Part shown: piece after piece, positions 48,162-57,301 of the stretch
How the letters are laid out: the number at the start of each line of letters is the position of its first letter
Position numbering within the stretch: the first letter of the stretch is position 1
Position numbers and translations under genes: made by a program
Notes under the pieces: generated by a model
Told to the model about the DNA's origin: nothing
Database searches by the model: none
What the model saw: the letters and a program-made list of their open reading frames with translations, nothing else
Origin: Stenotrophomonas sp. Ste86
GTDB lineage: Bacteria > Pseudomonadota > Gammaproteobacteria > Xanthomonadales > Xanthomonadaceae
DNA length: 64,000 nucleotides
Assembly: GCF_024519465.1 (NCBI RefSeq)
Contig: NZ_JALJRW010000016.1
Coordinates: forward strand, 34,340-98,339
Direction of reading: 5' to 3'

Positions 48162-49394
48162 TCAACCTTGTTGTCGAGTAGGTATTCCCACCAACTGCCG
48201 GTCGATCAGATCGACTGCGTTGGCCACGCCGTTTTCGCTTTCCATCCCCCTGCCAAGTGCAGCCGCCCGCTCACGGGTCCCGGCGCGTTCGACGAAACCA
48301 ATCGCGTTTGCCAGGGTGTCGTGATCCAGCCGCTTCGGCGACAACGCTGCCGGTGCTACCCCCAACTGCTGCAACCGCGCCGCCCAGAAGGACTGGTCGG
48401 CGGCGAACGGCATCACCAGCGAGGGCACGCCGGCGCGGCAGGCCGAGTGCGTGGTGCCGCTGCCGCCGTGGTGGATCACCAGCGCACAGCGCGGGAACAG
48501 CGCCTCGTGCGGGGTGGGGCCGACCACGAACACCTGCGGCGGCAGAGTGCCGCTGGGCACTCCGGCCCAGCCGGGAAACAGCAGCACCCGGCGCGGTGCC
48601 AGCGCCTGCAGCAGGGCGGGCAGCACATGGTCGCGGTCGAAGCCGGTCATGCTGCCAAAGCCGAGGTACACCGGCGCCGGTCCGGCGTCGAGGAAGGCCT
48701 GCAGGTCCGCCGGCGGTTGCCACGCCAGGTCCGGGGCGCGCCATTGCCCGCAGATGCGGTGGTCGGCGGGCCAGTCCGTGGGCGGCGGTAGCAGGCTGGG
48801 TGAGATGCCGTACAGCATCGGCAGGTCGCGCCAGAGCGTGCGTCGCGGCGGCATGCCCAGCGCGTTTCGGGCGCGGTTGATCGGCCCGCGGAACGTCCGC
48901 CAGACCGCCTGGTTGACCAGCGTGTAGCTGAGCCGGTTGAGCGCGCCGGGCAGGCGTAGCCGTGGCAGGAACGGGGACAGGAACGCGCGCGTGGGGGTGA
49001 GCGGGATCATGCCGGTGCCGATCACCGGCAGGCCGTGGCGTTCGGCCACGGACATGCCCACGAACGCGGCGAGCCCGCCGGTCAGCACCGCATCGCAGCC
49101 GGCGGCCACCGCGTCGGCCTGGCGCATCCACGCCGGCACGTGCTGGCGGGCCATCCGTGCCAGCCCGCGCGAGGCGGCCAGGGTGTCGTTGCCGCGCGAT
49201 ACCAGCGCCACCACCTCGTCATGGATGTCCCCTTCCAACGCCGCGTGCGGCACCCCCAGGTCGCGCGCGCTGCCGAGGGTGTCGCCTTCGGCCAGCAGCA
49301 GCACTTCGTGGCCGGCGGCGATCAGGCCATGGCAGAGCATCACCAGGGGGCGGGTGTCGCCTTCGGTGCCATAGGTCAGGGCGAGCAGCCGCAT
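48162..49394 (-). CDS. UGT-like family 1 glycosyltransferase
   Basis: The protein has 410 residues from ATG 49394 (MRLLALTYGTEGDTRPLV); the frame is open upstream but overlaps the rpmB promoter side. It has the GT-B fold of the sterol/macrolide/rhamnosyl transferase group: GTEGDTRPLVMLCHGLIAAGH at the N-terminus, a central GFGSMTGFD, and the donor-binding block IHHGGSGTTHSACRAGVPSL near residue 320, then FAADQSFWAARLQQLGVAP. Substrate is unknown; relatives act on sterols, antibiotics or rhamnolipids. The rest of its neighbourhood (rpmB-rpmG divergent) gives no hint. A strong terminator lies about 115 bases after the stop, and the 48048–48161 stretch contains nothing else that I recognise. Confidence 0.87.
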   Translation of the reverse strand: MRLLALTYGTEGDTRPLVMLCHGLIAAGHEVLLLAEGDTLGSARDLGVPHAALEGDIHDEVVALVSRGNDTLAASRGLARMARQHVPAWMRQADAVAAGCDAVLTGGLAAFVGMSVAERHGLPVIGTGMIPLTPTRAFLSPFLPRLRLPGALNRLSYTLVNQAVWRTFRGPINRARNALGMPPRRTLWRDLPMLYGISPSLLPPPTDWPADHRICGQWRAPDLAWQPPADLQAFLDAGPAPVYLGFGSMTGFDRDHVLPALLQALAPRRVLLFPGWAGVPSGTLPPQVFVVGPTPHEALFPRCALVIHHGGSGTTHSACRAGVPSLVMPFAADQSFWAARLQQLGVAPAALSPKRLDHDTLANAIGFVERAGTRERAAALGRGMESENGVANAVDLIDRQLVGIPTRQQG

Positions 49395-49483
49395 GGGTGG
49401 GGTCCGGGTGGGGGAGGGCCAGTATTGCCGCCCCGGTGCAGCGGCGGCGCGAACAGGCGGGCCGGGCGCGCCCTGTGGACAAC

Positions 49484-49512
49484 TTGCGCCGGCCCTTGGG
49501 CTGCGGCATAAT
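49484..49512 (+). promoter_or_regulatory. Sigma-70-type promoter of rpmB-rpmG
   Basis: TTGCGC (49484–49489) and CATAAT (49507–49512) are separated by 17 bases, a near-consensus arrangement. Transcription from here gives a leader of about 160 bases before rpmB with no gene in it. Confidence 0.6.
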
Positions 49513-49678
49513 GCGCGGCTCGCTGTGTCCAGAAACCTTTGGATCGGTGGCCGGGAACACGTCATCCGGCCCGCCCTCGACAGCGTAACCCTTTGATTCT
49601 CATGACGTGTGGCGGGAAACCGCCGAGGCCGCCGTCGCCCGGGCTATGGGCTGACAATTACTTTCATCGAGGTGCGCA

Positions 49679-49915
49679 ATGTCCCGCGTATGCCAAGTTT
49701 CCGGCAAGCGAGTGCAGACGGGTAACAACGTCTCGCACGCCAACAACAAGACCCGTCGTCGTTTCCTGCCCAACCTGCACGAGCGCCGCTTCTGGGTTGC
49801 CAGCGAAAACCGCTGGGTCAAGCTTCGTGTTTCCGCGCATGCCCTGCGCACCATCGACAAGAACGGTATCGATTCCGTTCTGGCTGAGCTGCGTGCGCGC
49901 GGCGAAAAGGTCTGA
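49679..49915 (+). CDS. rpmB: 50S ribosomal protein L28
   Basis: The protein has 78 residues, the standard length. [59 protein letters not shown] are textbook L28 blocks. It is a component of the large ribosomal subunit and lacks the zinc-binding Cys pairs of the C+ form. ATG 49679 has a CGAGG ribosome site. rpmG follows after 13 bases in the usual gammaproteobacterial order. Confidence 0.98.
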   Translation: MSRVCQVSGKRVQTGNNVSHANNKTRRRFLPNLHERRFWVASENRWVKLRVSAHALRTIDKNGIDSVLAELRARGEKV

Positions 49916-49928
49916 GGAGTAAATAATC

Positions 49929-50093
49929 ATGGCAGGCAAGCGCGACAAGATCCGTCTGATTTCGACGGCCAACACTGGCCACTTCTACACGACGGACAAG
50001 AACAAGAAGAACACCCCCGGGAAGATGGAATTCCTGAAGTACGATCCGGTCGTGCGCAAGCACGTCCTGTACAAGGAAGGCAAGATCAAGTAA
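49929..50093 (+). CDS. rpmG: 50S ribosomal protein L33
   Basis: The protein has 54 residues. [40 protein letters not shown] and [14 protein letters not shown] are the L33 signature. It is the zinc-independent (Cys-lacking) type. The ATG at 49929 follows GAGGAG, which overlaps the rpmB stop, so translation is coupled. A strong terminator lies 32 bases after the stop. Confidence 0.98.
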   Translation: MAGKRDKIRLISTANTGHFYTTDKNKKNTPGKMEFLKYDPVVRKHVLYKEGKIK

Positions 50094-50125
50094 TCCGCAA
50101 GGATGCTTGAGCTTCCCCGAAAAAG

Positions 50126-50151
50126 ACCCGCCCTCGTGGCGGGTTTTTTTT
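50126..50151 (+). terminator. Intrinsic terminator of rpmB-rpmG
   Basis: CCCGCC-CTCGT-GGCGGG with a run of eight T (50144–50151) directly after the stem. Confidence 0.95.
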
Positions 50152-50211
50152 GGTTCTTTTTCCAACCGCGTAGCAAGGACGGCGCGCGTTGTTAACTTTT
50201 TCTGGCGCGGC

Positions 50212-50471
50212 GGTCGGTGGGTCGGGCGCTGGGCCCCCATGCCCTTTCCGGCGAATGTCCCCCGGCCGCGATGCGGCCTCCTCCTTTATTTCGCCTCCAA
50301 GGGCATGGGGGCCCAGCGCCCGACCCACCGACCAAGGCAAGAAAACCCTGGCTTCCCCCTGCGTACCGCAAGCCGAGCCCCTTCGCGGTCGGTAGGCTCC
50401 TGGGCAAAATAAAGGAGGAGGCCGCCAGGCCGGGGGACATTTGCACCAGGGGCCTACCGGCCGCGAAGGGG
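50212..50471. repeat. Three interlocked inverted repeats downstream of rpmG
   Basis: The gene-free stretch 50152–50700 contains three inverted repeats whose arms alternate in the order A-B-A'-C-B'-C'. A is a perfect 35-bp arm pair (50212–50246 / 50299–50333, including GGGCGCTGGGCCCCCATG). B (50254–50291 / 50407–50441) has two perfect blocks of 14 and 18 bp, including CCTCCTCCTTTATTT. C (50378–50403 / 50446–50471) is 26 bp with two mismatches, including CCCCTTCGCGG. None carries GTAG ends, so they are not SMAG elements. No open reading frame with a recognisable protein lies here. Confidence 0.9.
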
Positions 50472-50654
50472 CCCTCACGCGCGCGGCAGACCCGATCGGA
50501 GACGCCAGCCGATCCAAACGCACCTGCAATCCCGGCCACGCGCATATCGCCGCGTGCCATCTGCGACGTCCTTTGGAACCAGATGCTCCCTTCCAATGGA
50601 AGAAGAACTTTTTTCATGGCAGGCGCGATGGGGCTCCGACCGAATTGACGAGCA

Positions 50655-50676
50655 ACCGGCCAGCGGCCGGCACTAC
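50655..50676. repeat. SMAG palindrome before cls
   Basis: CCGGCCAGCGGCCGG followed by CACTACC, a REP-type stem 27 bases before the cls start. Together with the interlocked repeats it fills most of the 50152–50702 gap. Confidence 0.85.
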
Positions 50677-50702
50677 CGGGTGCATACACCGGGCATGTCA
50701 GA

Positions 50703-52151
50703 ATGGATCGATACCTCCCGACGGGCGACGCGATGCTGTTCGAGTGGATGCTGGGCTCCTGGTTGTTGATGCTGGATTGGGTGATCCGGCTGGCCGCGCT
50801 GTTCTGGATACCCACCCGCACCACGCCCGGTGCGGCACGCAGCTGGTTGCTGCTGGTCGGCTTCGTGCCACTGCTCGGCTTGCCGCTGTACCTGCTGTTC
50901 GGCCACCCGTGGTTGTCGCGCCAGCGCGTGCAGCGCCAGGCCGAAGCCTCGCAGGTGATCCGCGAAGAGCAGGCGCTGCAGCCCCCGCTGCGCTGGACGC
51001 CCGTGCCCAACACCGCCACCGCCGAGATCGTGCCGCTGATCGAGCGGCAGGGCGACTTCATGCCCATCCACGGCAACGCCGTGGACCTGCACAGCGACTA
51101 CCAGGCCTCGCTGCAGGCGTTGATCGAGGATATCGACCAGGCCCGCGAGCGCGTCCACCTGCTGTACTACCTGATGTTCGACGATGCGGTGGGCGAGGCG
51201 ATCGTGCAGGCATTGCAGCGTGCCGCCGCGCGCGGCGTGCACTGCCGCCTGCTGCTGGACGCGGTGGGCGCCAAACGCGGCCTGCGCCATTATCGACGCC
51301 GCCTGCAGGCACTGGGCGTGGACGTGCGCGCGATGCTGCCCGGTGGCCTGCGCTGGCGCCGCAGCGGACGCATGGACCTGCGCAACCACCGCAAGATCGC
51401 GGTGATCGACAACCGCGTCGGCTACATCGGCTCGCAGAACCTGGCCCAGCCGGAGTTCGTCCCGGGCTTTCCCAACAAGGAACTGGTCGCGCGCGTGCGC
51501 GGCCCCGGCGTGGCGCACCTGGAGGCGGTGTTCGCCAGCGACTGGTACATGGAAACCGGCCAGCGCCTGGACGTGATGACCGCCGTGCCGGTGTGCTCGG
51601 CTGACGTCGCCACCCAGCTGTTGCCCAGCGGCCCGGCCTATCCCTTCAGCAATGCGCGCGATGCGGTCAACGCGCTGATCCATCTGGCGCGGCGGCGGAT
51701 CGTGCTGGTCACCCCGTACTTCGTGCCCGATGAAGCCACGCTCAGCGCGTTGCGCATCGCCGCACTGTCCGGCGTGCAGGTGCAGCTGATCCTGTCGGCC
51801 AGCAGCAACCAGCGGCTCACCGCGTGGGCGCAGGAGGCCTATTACGATGAGTTGCTGCGCTGTGGCGTGCGCATCGCGCTGTACGAGCCCTGTTTCCTGC
51901 ATGCCAAGCACCTCACCGTGGACGAGGACATCGCGCTGGTCGGCTCGATCAACCTGGACATCCGTTCGTTCGCGCTCAACGCCGAGATCGGCATGCTCTG
52001 TTACGACACCGGCATCGTCGCCCAGCTGCTGGAGATCGAAAGCGACTACCTGCTGCAATCGCGCCACCTCGAGCTGGACACCTGGCGCCAGCGTCCGGCG
52101 TGGCGGCGCAGTCGCGAAGGCATCGCGCGCCTGGCCGATGCGTTGATGTGA
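50703..52151 (+). CDS. cls: Cardiolipin synthase
   Basis: The protein has 482 residues from ATG 50703; ATG 50733 (MLFEWMLGSWLL) is an equally good start. Two N-terminal membrane helices are followed by two phospholipase-D-type HKD sites: NHRKIAVIDNRVGYIGSQN in the first half and CFLHAKHLTVDEDIALVGSINLDIRS in the second. These make the two-His phospho-enzyme that joins two phosphatidylglycerols to cardiolipin. HLLYYLMFDD and VTPYFVPDE are further ClsA-type blocks. It stands alone, with REP elements upstream and the FAD-protein gene 43 bases downstream. Confidence 0.93.
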   Translation: MDRYLPTGDAMLFEWMLGSWLLMLDWVIRLAALFWIPTRTTPGAARSWLLLVGFVPLLGLPLYLLFGHPWLSRQRVQRQAEASQVIREEQALQPPLRWTPVPNTATAEIVPLIERQGDFMPIHGNAVDLHSDYQASLQALIEDIDQARERVHLLYYLMFDDAVGEAIVQALQRAAARGVHCRLLLDAVGAKRGLRHYRRRLQALGVDVRAMLPGGLRWRRSGRMDLRNHRKIAVIDNRVGYIGSQNLAQPEFVPGFPNKELVARVRGPGVAHLEAVFASDWYMETGQRLDVMTAVPVCSADVATQLLPSGPAYPFSNARDAVNALIHLARRRIVLVTPYFVPDEATLSALRIAALSGVQVQLILSASSNQRLTAWAQEAYYDELLRCGVRIALYEPCFLHAKHLTVDEDIALVGSINLDIRSFALNAEIGMLCYDTGIVAQLLEIESDYLLQSRHLELDTWRQRPAWRRSREGIARLADALM

Positions 52152-52182
52152 GCGTGTGGCCAGCGTGCGCGCAGGCATCGCC

Positions 52183-52188
52183 TACAAT
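52183..52188 (+). promoter_or_regulatory. Putative -10 box (TACAAT) for a leaderless mRNA
   Basis: TACAAT ends 6 bases before ATG 52195, with no ribosome site between. It indicates that the FAD-protein gene has its own promoter rather than relying on cls. Confidence 0.5.
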
Positions 52189-52194
52189 ACCCGC

Positions 52195-53589
52195 ATGAGC
52201 GCATCCGATTCCCACCGCCAGTGCGACCTGGCCATCGTCGGCGGCGGTGCGGCCGGCGCGCTGGTCGCGCTGCATGCCCTGCGCAGCGCCACCCGCGCGG
52301 TGCACATCGCCTTGTTCGAACCGGCCTCGGTGCTGGCCCAGGGCATCGCCTATGCCACGCCGTGGCCGGAGCACCTGCTCAACGTGCCGGCCGGCAAGAT
52401 GAGTGGGCTGCCCGAGGCGTCCGAGGATTTCATCGATTACCTGCAGCAGGTCGATGCGTTCCCCGCGCTGTCGCGTGAGGCGCTTGCGGCCGAGTATGTG
52501 CCGCGACGCTTCTATGCGACGTACCTGCAGGCCCGGCTGGAACAGGCACAGGCGGCCAGCCCGGCACGCCTGAGCGTGGTGCACGAGGCGGTGATCGGTC
52601 TGCAGCCGGCGTCGAACACCCGGCATCTTTCGCTGGCCAATGGCGAGCAGTGGCAGGCACGCCAGGTGGTGCTGGCCTGCGGCAACAGCATGCGCCCGTT
52701 GCCGGTGCCCGGCGCCGAGGCGCTGCCGCCGGGCAAGGTCGTGGATGCCTGGGATTACGACGGCGTGCGCCTGCTGGCCGGCGATGGCGACCTGGCCATC
52801 ATCGGCTCGGGCCTGAGCATGGCCGACAGCGTGGTGGCGTTGGCCAACGCCGGGCATCGTGGCCGCATCCACGTGCTGTCCCGTCACGCGCTGCTGCCGT
52901 TGGCGCACGCGCACGGCGGCGCGGCCACGTTCGATCCGCAGCCGTTGCTGGCCATGCCATTGCGGCAGAAGCTGCGCGCGCTGCGCGGTCACGCACGCGA
53001 TGCGGTCGCACAGGGCCTGCCGTGGCAGAGCGTGATGGACCGGATCCGTGCGCTCGGACAGGCCCTGTGGTTGAGCCTGGAGGCGGCCGACCAGCGCCGT
53101 TTCCTGCGCCATGTGGTGCGCTACTGGGACGTGCATCGCCACCGCATCGCCGAACAGGTAGAGGCGCAGGTGGACGCGCTGGAACAGTCCGGACAGCTGC
53201 AACGGCATCGCGCGCGGCTGGACACGGTACTGGTGCTGGACGGCACCCTGCAGGTGCACGCGCATGGCGCAGATGGCGGCCTGGCGCCCCTGCAGGTGAG
53301 TGCGTTGATCAACGCTACCGGCGTGGAAACCCGCGCCATCGCGATGCGCAATCCCCTGGTCCAGCAACTGCTCGCCAATGGCCACGCGCGCCCGGGTCCG
53401 CACGGGCTTGGGCTGGATACCTCGGTGGCGCATGCTGAACTGCTCGGGGCCAACGGCCAGCCGCATCCCGACGTGCAGGTGGTGGGCAGCCTGCGCATCG
53501 GTACGCTGTGGGAAAGTCTGGCCATTCCGGAATTGCGGGTGCAGGCGCAGCAGGCCGCCGCGCGCGCGCTGGGCCGATGCCCTGCGTAG
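52195..53589 (+). CDS. FAD/NAD(P)-binding protein (HpnW/YdhS-like NAD(P)-binding oxidoreductase)
   Basis: The protein has 464 residues from ATG 52195, placed 6 bases after a -10-like box. The first dinucleotide site is LAIVGGGAAGALVALHAL near residue 12, and a second GxGxxx site LAIIGSGLSMADSVVALANA lies near residue 200. YATPWPEHLLNVPAGKMSG is a strong mark of the FAD-NAD(P)-binding family (Pfam NAD_binding_9). The C-terminal GTLWESLAIPELRVQAQQAA is also typical. Members are soluble flavoproteins of mostly unknown substrate, and some sit beside siderophore or lipid genes. Nothing local fixes its role. Confidence 0.82.
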   Translation: MSASDSHRQCDLAIVGGGAAGALVALHALRSATRAVHIALFEPASVLAQGIAYATPWPEHLLNVPAGKMSGLPEASEDFIDYLQQVDAFPALSREALAAEYVPRRFYATYLQARLEQAQAASPARLSVVHEAVIGLQPASNTRHLSLANGEQWQARQVVLACGNSMRPLPVPGAEALPPGKVVDAWDYDGVRLLAGDGDLAIIGSGLSMADSVVALANAGHRGRIHVLSRHALLPLAHAHGGAATFDPQPLLAMPLRQKLRALRGHARDAVAQGLPWQSVMDRIRALGQALWLSLEAADQRRFLRHVVRYWDVHRHRIAEQVEAQVDALEQSGQLQRHRARLDTVLVLDGTLQVHAHGADGGLAPLQVSALINATGVETRAIAMRNPLVQQLLANGHARPGPHGLGLDTSVAHAELLGANGQPHPDVQVVGSLRIGTLWESLAIPELRVQAQQAAARALGRCPA

Positions 53590-53723
53590 GTGGGCCAGCT
53601 GCGACACCTCGCGGTATCGGCTGACGCGAGGTATTGAAAGGGCTCATGCCTCTGTCTCGATCTTCGCATTGGTGACGGTGCGCATACCGATCTAGGCTGC
53701 TGCCTTTCAGACCGGGAGTACGC

Positions 53724-54731
53724 ATGACGTCCACCTTCGACCTGAACGCCCCACGCGGTCTCCGTGCCCAGGCGGTGACGCGCCGTCTACTGGTCGTACT
53801 GGGTGCAGGCATGCTGCTGTCCGCCTGCCGGCCAGCAGACAGTGCCGATGCCGCCGTAACCGGCGCGCCGGCCAGCGCCGCGCCGCCCGTGGCCAGGGCA
53901 GTCGATGACATTCCGGCCTGCCCGGCCGGTGCCAGCGTCATGGACGGCTGGAACGATCGCGCCCCGCCACGGCGCATCTTCGGCAACACGTGGTATGTGG
54001 GCACCTGCGGGCTGTCGGCGGTGCTGGTGACGTCCGACCAGGGGCATGTGTTGATCGACGGGGGCACCGTGGCGGCCGGTCCCCTGATCGAGGCCAACAT
54101 CCGTGCACTGGGCTTCGATCCGCACGCGGTGAAGTACCTGGTGAATTCGCACGAACACTCCGACCATGCCGCCGGCCTGGCCCACCTGCAGGCGGCCACC
54201 GGTGCCCCGCTGCTGGCGCGTGCACCGGCGGTTGCCACGCTGCGCAAGGGCAGGAGCGACCGCAGCGACCCGCAGTACCTCGAACCGGGTGGGACCTTTC
54301 CGCCCGTGGCCGACGTCGCGGTGATCGGCGACGGCGAGGTGGTCCGTGTTGGTCCGTTGGCGCTGACCGCGCATGCCACGCCGGGCCACACCCCCGGCGG
54401 CACCAGCTGGACATGGCGTTCCTGCGAGGGCGCACGCTGCCTGGACATCGCCTACACCGACAGCGTCAGTGCCATCTCCGATGCGCAGTACCGCTACCTG
54501 GATCATCCGAAGATGGTGGCCGCATTCGGCCGCGGCCTGGACACCCTTGCCGCGCTGCCCTGCGACATCCACGTGACGCCGCATCCGCTGGGCAGCGATC
54601 TGTTCGCCCGTCTGGCGGGCGATGGCACGCCGCCATTGATGGACGCGGGGGCCTGCCGGCGTTACGCGCAGAACGGACGCGCCCAGCTGGACGCGCGCCT
54701 GAAGGACGAGGCTGCCGGCCGCAAGCCCTGA
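53724..54731 (+). CDS. Subclass B3 metallo-beta-lactamase-like lipoprotein
   Basis: The protein has 335 residues; ATG 53724 has a GGGAG site. A lipobox LLSAC (Cys35) suggests membrane anchoring, unusual for well-known soluble B3 enzymes. The zinc ligands of subclass B3 are all present: HEHSDH (His143, His145, Asp147, His148), His222 in [11 protein letters not shown] and His287 in [35 protein letters not shown] is a B3-type entry block. Several extra Cys (66, 95, 234, 239, 280) may form disulfides. Stenotrophomonas carries the L1 B3 enzyme elsewhere; this one differs visibly at the zinc motif (L1 has HAHADH). Carbapenem hydrolysis is plausible but not shown; other MBL-fold hydrolase roles are possible. 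Confidence 0.82.
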   Translation: MTSTFDLNAPRGLRAQAVTRRLLVVLGAGMLLSACRPADSADAAVTGAPASAAPPVARAVDDIPACPAGASVMDGWNDRAPPRRIFGNTWYVGTCGLSAVLVTSDQGHVLIDGGTVAAGPLIEANIRALGFDPHAVKYLVNSHEHSDHAAGLAHLQAATGAPLLARAPAVATLRKGRSDRSDPQYLEPGGTFPPVADVAVIGDGEVVRVGPLALTAHATPGHTPGGTSWTWRSCEGARCLDIAYTDSVSAISDAQYRYLDHPKMVAAFGRGLDTLAALPCDIHVTPHPLGSDLFARLAGDGTPPLMDAGACRRYAQNGRAQLDARLKDEAAGRKP

Positions 54732-54753
54732 CGCAGGGAGGGCGCGGAGGGCG

Positions 54754-54759
54754 TAAAAT
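54754..54759 (+). promoter_or_regulatory. Putative -10 box (TAAAAT) of uvrD
   Basis: TAAAAT ends 6 bases before ATG 54766; no ribosome site intervenes, so a leaderless transcript is likely. Confidence 0.5.
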
Positions 54760-54765
54760 AGCCCG

Positions 54766-56958
54766 ATGGATGTCTCCCACTTGCTCGACGGGCTCAACCC
54801 CGCCCAGCGCGAAGCTGTGTCCGCCCCGCCCGGCCACCATCTGGTGCTTGCCGGTGCCGGTTCCGGCAAGACCCGCGTGCTTATCCACCGCATCGCCTGG
54901 CTGAATGAAGTCTGCGGCGTGCCCACCCATGGCATTTTCGCGGTGACCTTCACCAACAAGGCCGCCGGCGAGATGCGCCACCGCATCGACCTGCAGCTGC
55001 CCCAAGGCAGCCGCGGCGCGTGGATCGGCACCTTCCACGGGCTGGCCCACCGCCTGCTGCGCCTGCATTACCAGGACGCCAAGCTGCCCGACAGCTTCCA
55101 GGTGCTCGACTCGGATGACCAGCTGCGCCTGGTCAAACGCGTGGTGCAACAGCTGGAGATCGACGACAGCAAGCATCCGCCCAAGCAGATCGCCTGGTGG
55201 ATCAACGAGCAGAAGGACGAAGGTCGTCGCCCGCAGCACATCCAGCCCGAGCCGCACGATGCGTGGCTGGAAACCATGCGCCAGGCCTACATCGCCTACC
55301 AGGAGCGCTGCGACCGCGCCGGCCTGGTCGACTTCGCCGAACTGCTGCTGCGCGCGCATGAACTGCTGCGCGACAACCCGGCGCTGCTGGCGCACTATCG
55401 CTCGCGTTTCCGCGAGATCCTGGTGGACGAGTTCCAGGACACCAACGCCATCCAGTACGCCTTCGTGCGCGTGCTGGCCGGTGACAGCGGCCACGTGTTC
55501 GTGGTCGGCGACGATGACCAGGCCATCTACGGCTGGCGCGGCGCCAAGGTCGAGAACGTCCAGCGCTTCCTGAAGGATTTCCCCGGCGCGCAGACCGTGC
55601 GGCTGGAGCAGAACTACCGCTCCAGCGCCAACATCCTGGGCGCGGCCAACGCGGTGATCGCGCACAACCCGGACCGTATCGGCAAGGAACTGTGGACCGA
55701 TAGCGGCGACGGCGATCCGATCGACCTGTACGCGGCCTACAACGAAATGGACGAGGCGCGTTACGTGGTCGAACGCGCGCGCCAGTGGGTGCGCGACGGC
55801 GGCAGCTACGGTGATGCCGCAGTGCTCTACCGCAGCAACGCGCAGTCGCGTGCCTTCGAAGAAGCCCTGATCTCCGAACAGGTCCCGTACCGCGTGTACG
55901 GCGGCATGCGCTTCTTCGAGCGTGCCGAAATCAAGGACGCGCTGGCCTACCTGCGCCTGATGACCAACCGCAACGATGACGCCGCCTTCGAGCGTGCGGT
56001 CAACACGCCCACCCGTGGCATCGGCGACCGCACCCTGGATGAAGTGCGCCGGTTGGCGCGCACCCACGCGATCTCGCTGTGGGAGGCCACCATGCTCACT
56101 ACCCAGGGCAACGAACTGGCCGCACGCGCACGCAATGCGCTGGCCGGGTTCCTGACCCTGGTCAACCAACTGCACGGCGAAGCCGGCGAGATGACCCTGG
56201 CCGAACGCATCGACCATGTACTGGTGCGCTCGGGCCTGCGCGAACATTGGTCCAAGGAAAGCCGCAACGCGCTGGATTCGGAATCGCGCGCGGACAACCT
56301 GGACGAACTGGTCTCGGTGGCCTCGCGGTTCGTGCGCCGCGAAGACGACATCGAAGAAACCGGCGAGACCATGAGCGAGCTGGTCGCGTTCCTGTCCTAC
56401 GCCTCGCTGGAGGCTGGCGAAGGCCAGGCCCAGGCCGGCGAGGAGGGCGTGCAGCTGATGACGCTGCATTCGGCCAAGGGCCTGGAGTTCCCGATCGTGT
56501 TCCTGGCCGGCATGGAAGATGGCCTGTTCCCGAGCGCACGCTCGCTGGAAGAGAGTGGCCGGCTGGAAGAAGAGCGTCGCCTGGCCTACGTGGGCATCAC
56601 CCGCGCGCGCCAGAAGCTGGTGCTCAGCTACGCCGAGTCGCGCCGCATCCACGGCCAGGAAAACTACAACGTGCCCTCGCGCTTCCTGCGCGAGATCCCG
56701 CGCGAGCTGCTCAATGAAGTACGGCCCAAGGTGCAGGTCTCGCGCACCGCCTCGCTGGGCGCCAACCGGGTAATGGGGCACGCCGCGCTGGAAGCGCCGC
56801 CGCTCAAGCTGGGTGCGATGGTCAACCATCCCAAGTTCGGCGAAGGCATGGTCACCGACTACGAAGGCAATGGGCAGCATGCCCGCGTGCAGGTCGAGTT
56901 CGCCGATGCCGGCAGCAAGTGGCTGGTGATGGCGTACGCCAACCTGACCGTGATTTGA
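54766..56958 (+). CDS. uvrD: DNA helicase II (UvrD)
   Basis: The protein has 730 residues, the usual UvrD size. Motif I is LAGAGSGKTRVL (residues ~27–38), Ia TFTNKAAGEM, II ILVDEFQDTN, III VGDDDQAIYGWRGA, IV RLEQNYRSS, V LMTLHSAKGLEFPIV and VI EERRLAYVGITRARQKL. The C-terminal Tudor-like RNA-polymerase-binding part (LGAMVNHPKFGEGMVTDYEG…) is also present. It unwinds DNA 3'-to-5' in nucleotide-excision and mismatch repair. A -10-like box lies 6 bases before the ATG, and a small phosphatase gene follows 16 bases after its stop. Confidence 0.97.
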   Translation: MDVSHLLDGLNPAQREAVSAPPGHHLVLAGAGSGKTRVLIHRIAWLNEVCGVPTHGIFAVTFTNKAAGEMRHRIDLQLPQGSRGAWIGTFHGLAHRLLRLHYQDAKLPDSFQVLDSDDQLRLVKRVVQQLEIDDSKHPPKQIAWWINEQKDEGRRPQHIQPEPHDAWLETMRQAYIAYQERCDRAGLVDFAELLLRAHELLRDNPALLAHYRSRFREILVDEFQDTNAIQYAFVRVLAGDSGHVFVVGDDDQAIYGWRGAKVENVQRFLKDFPGAQTVRLEQNYRSSANILGAANAVIAHNPDRIGKELWTDSGDGDPIDLYAAYNEMDEARYVVERARQWVRDGGSYGDAAVLYRSNAQSRAFEEALISEQVPYRVYGGMRFFERAEIKDALAYLRLMTNRNDDAAFERAVNTPTRGIGDRTLDEVRRLARTHAISLWEATMLTTQGNELAARARNALAGFLTLVNQLHGEAGEMTLAERIDHVLVRSGLREHWSKESRNALDSESRADNLDELVSVASRFVRREDDIEETGETMSELVAFLSYASLEAGEGQAQAGEEGVQLMTLHSAKGLEFPIVFLAGMEDGLFPSARSLEESGRLEEERRLAYVGITRARQKLVLSYAESRRIHGQENYNVPSRFLREIPRELLNEVRPKVQVSRTASLGANRVMGHAALEAPPLKLGAMVNHPKFGEGMVTDYEGNGQHARVQVEFADAGSKWLVMAYANLTVI

Positions 56959-56974
56959 GGGTGGCGCGCCACGG

Positions 56975-57301
56975 ATGACGCGCCACGTCCTCTTCATCTG
57001 CAGCCAGAACCGCCTGCGCAGCCCGACGGCCGAGCAGGTGTTCGCCGATTGGCCGGGTGTGGAGACCGCATCGGCCGGGCTCAAGCCCGATGCCGACGTG
57101 CCGGTCAGCCCGGAGCTGCTGCAATGGGCCGACCTGATCATCGTCATGGAGCGTGCCCACCGCAGCCGCCTGTCCAGCCGTTTCCGGCCATGGTTGGGCG
57201 GCAAGCGCATCGTCTGCCTGGATATTCCCGACGACTACGATTTCATGCAGCCGGCGTTGGTGGCGTTGCTGGAACGCAAGGTACCGCCGCTGCTGCGGTA
57301 G
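56975..57301 (+). CDS. Low-molecular-weight protein-tyrosine-phosphatase-like protein
   Basis: The protein has 108 residues, shorter than classic LMW-PTPs (~150). It keeps the active-site P-loop CSQNRLRSPT (CX5R(S/T), Cys9–Arg15) right after the first strand VLFI. ELLQWADLIIVMERAHRSRL and the CLDIPDDYDFMQPAL block correspond to the later helices; the DP loop Asp of classical enzymes is replaced by DIPDDYD. It may dephosphorylate Tyr or arsenate-type ligands, but substrate is unknown. It follows uvrD by 16 bases and may be cotranscribed. A SMAG element overlaps its 3' end. Confidence 0.85.
   Translation: MTRHVLFICSQNRLRSPTAEQVFADWPGVETASAGLKPDADVPVSPELLQWADLIIVMERAHRSRLSSRFRPWLGGKRIVCLDIPDDYDFMQPALVALLERKVPPLLR

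Noticed and set aside
50152..50700. Hypothetical proteins encoded in the repeat region after rpmG
   Set aside because: The open frames here arise from GC-rich inverted repeats, give Pro/Arg/Gly-rich translations, and are read equally on both strands.
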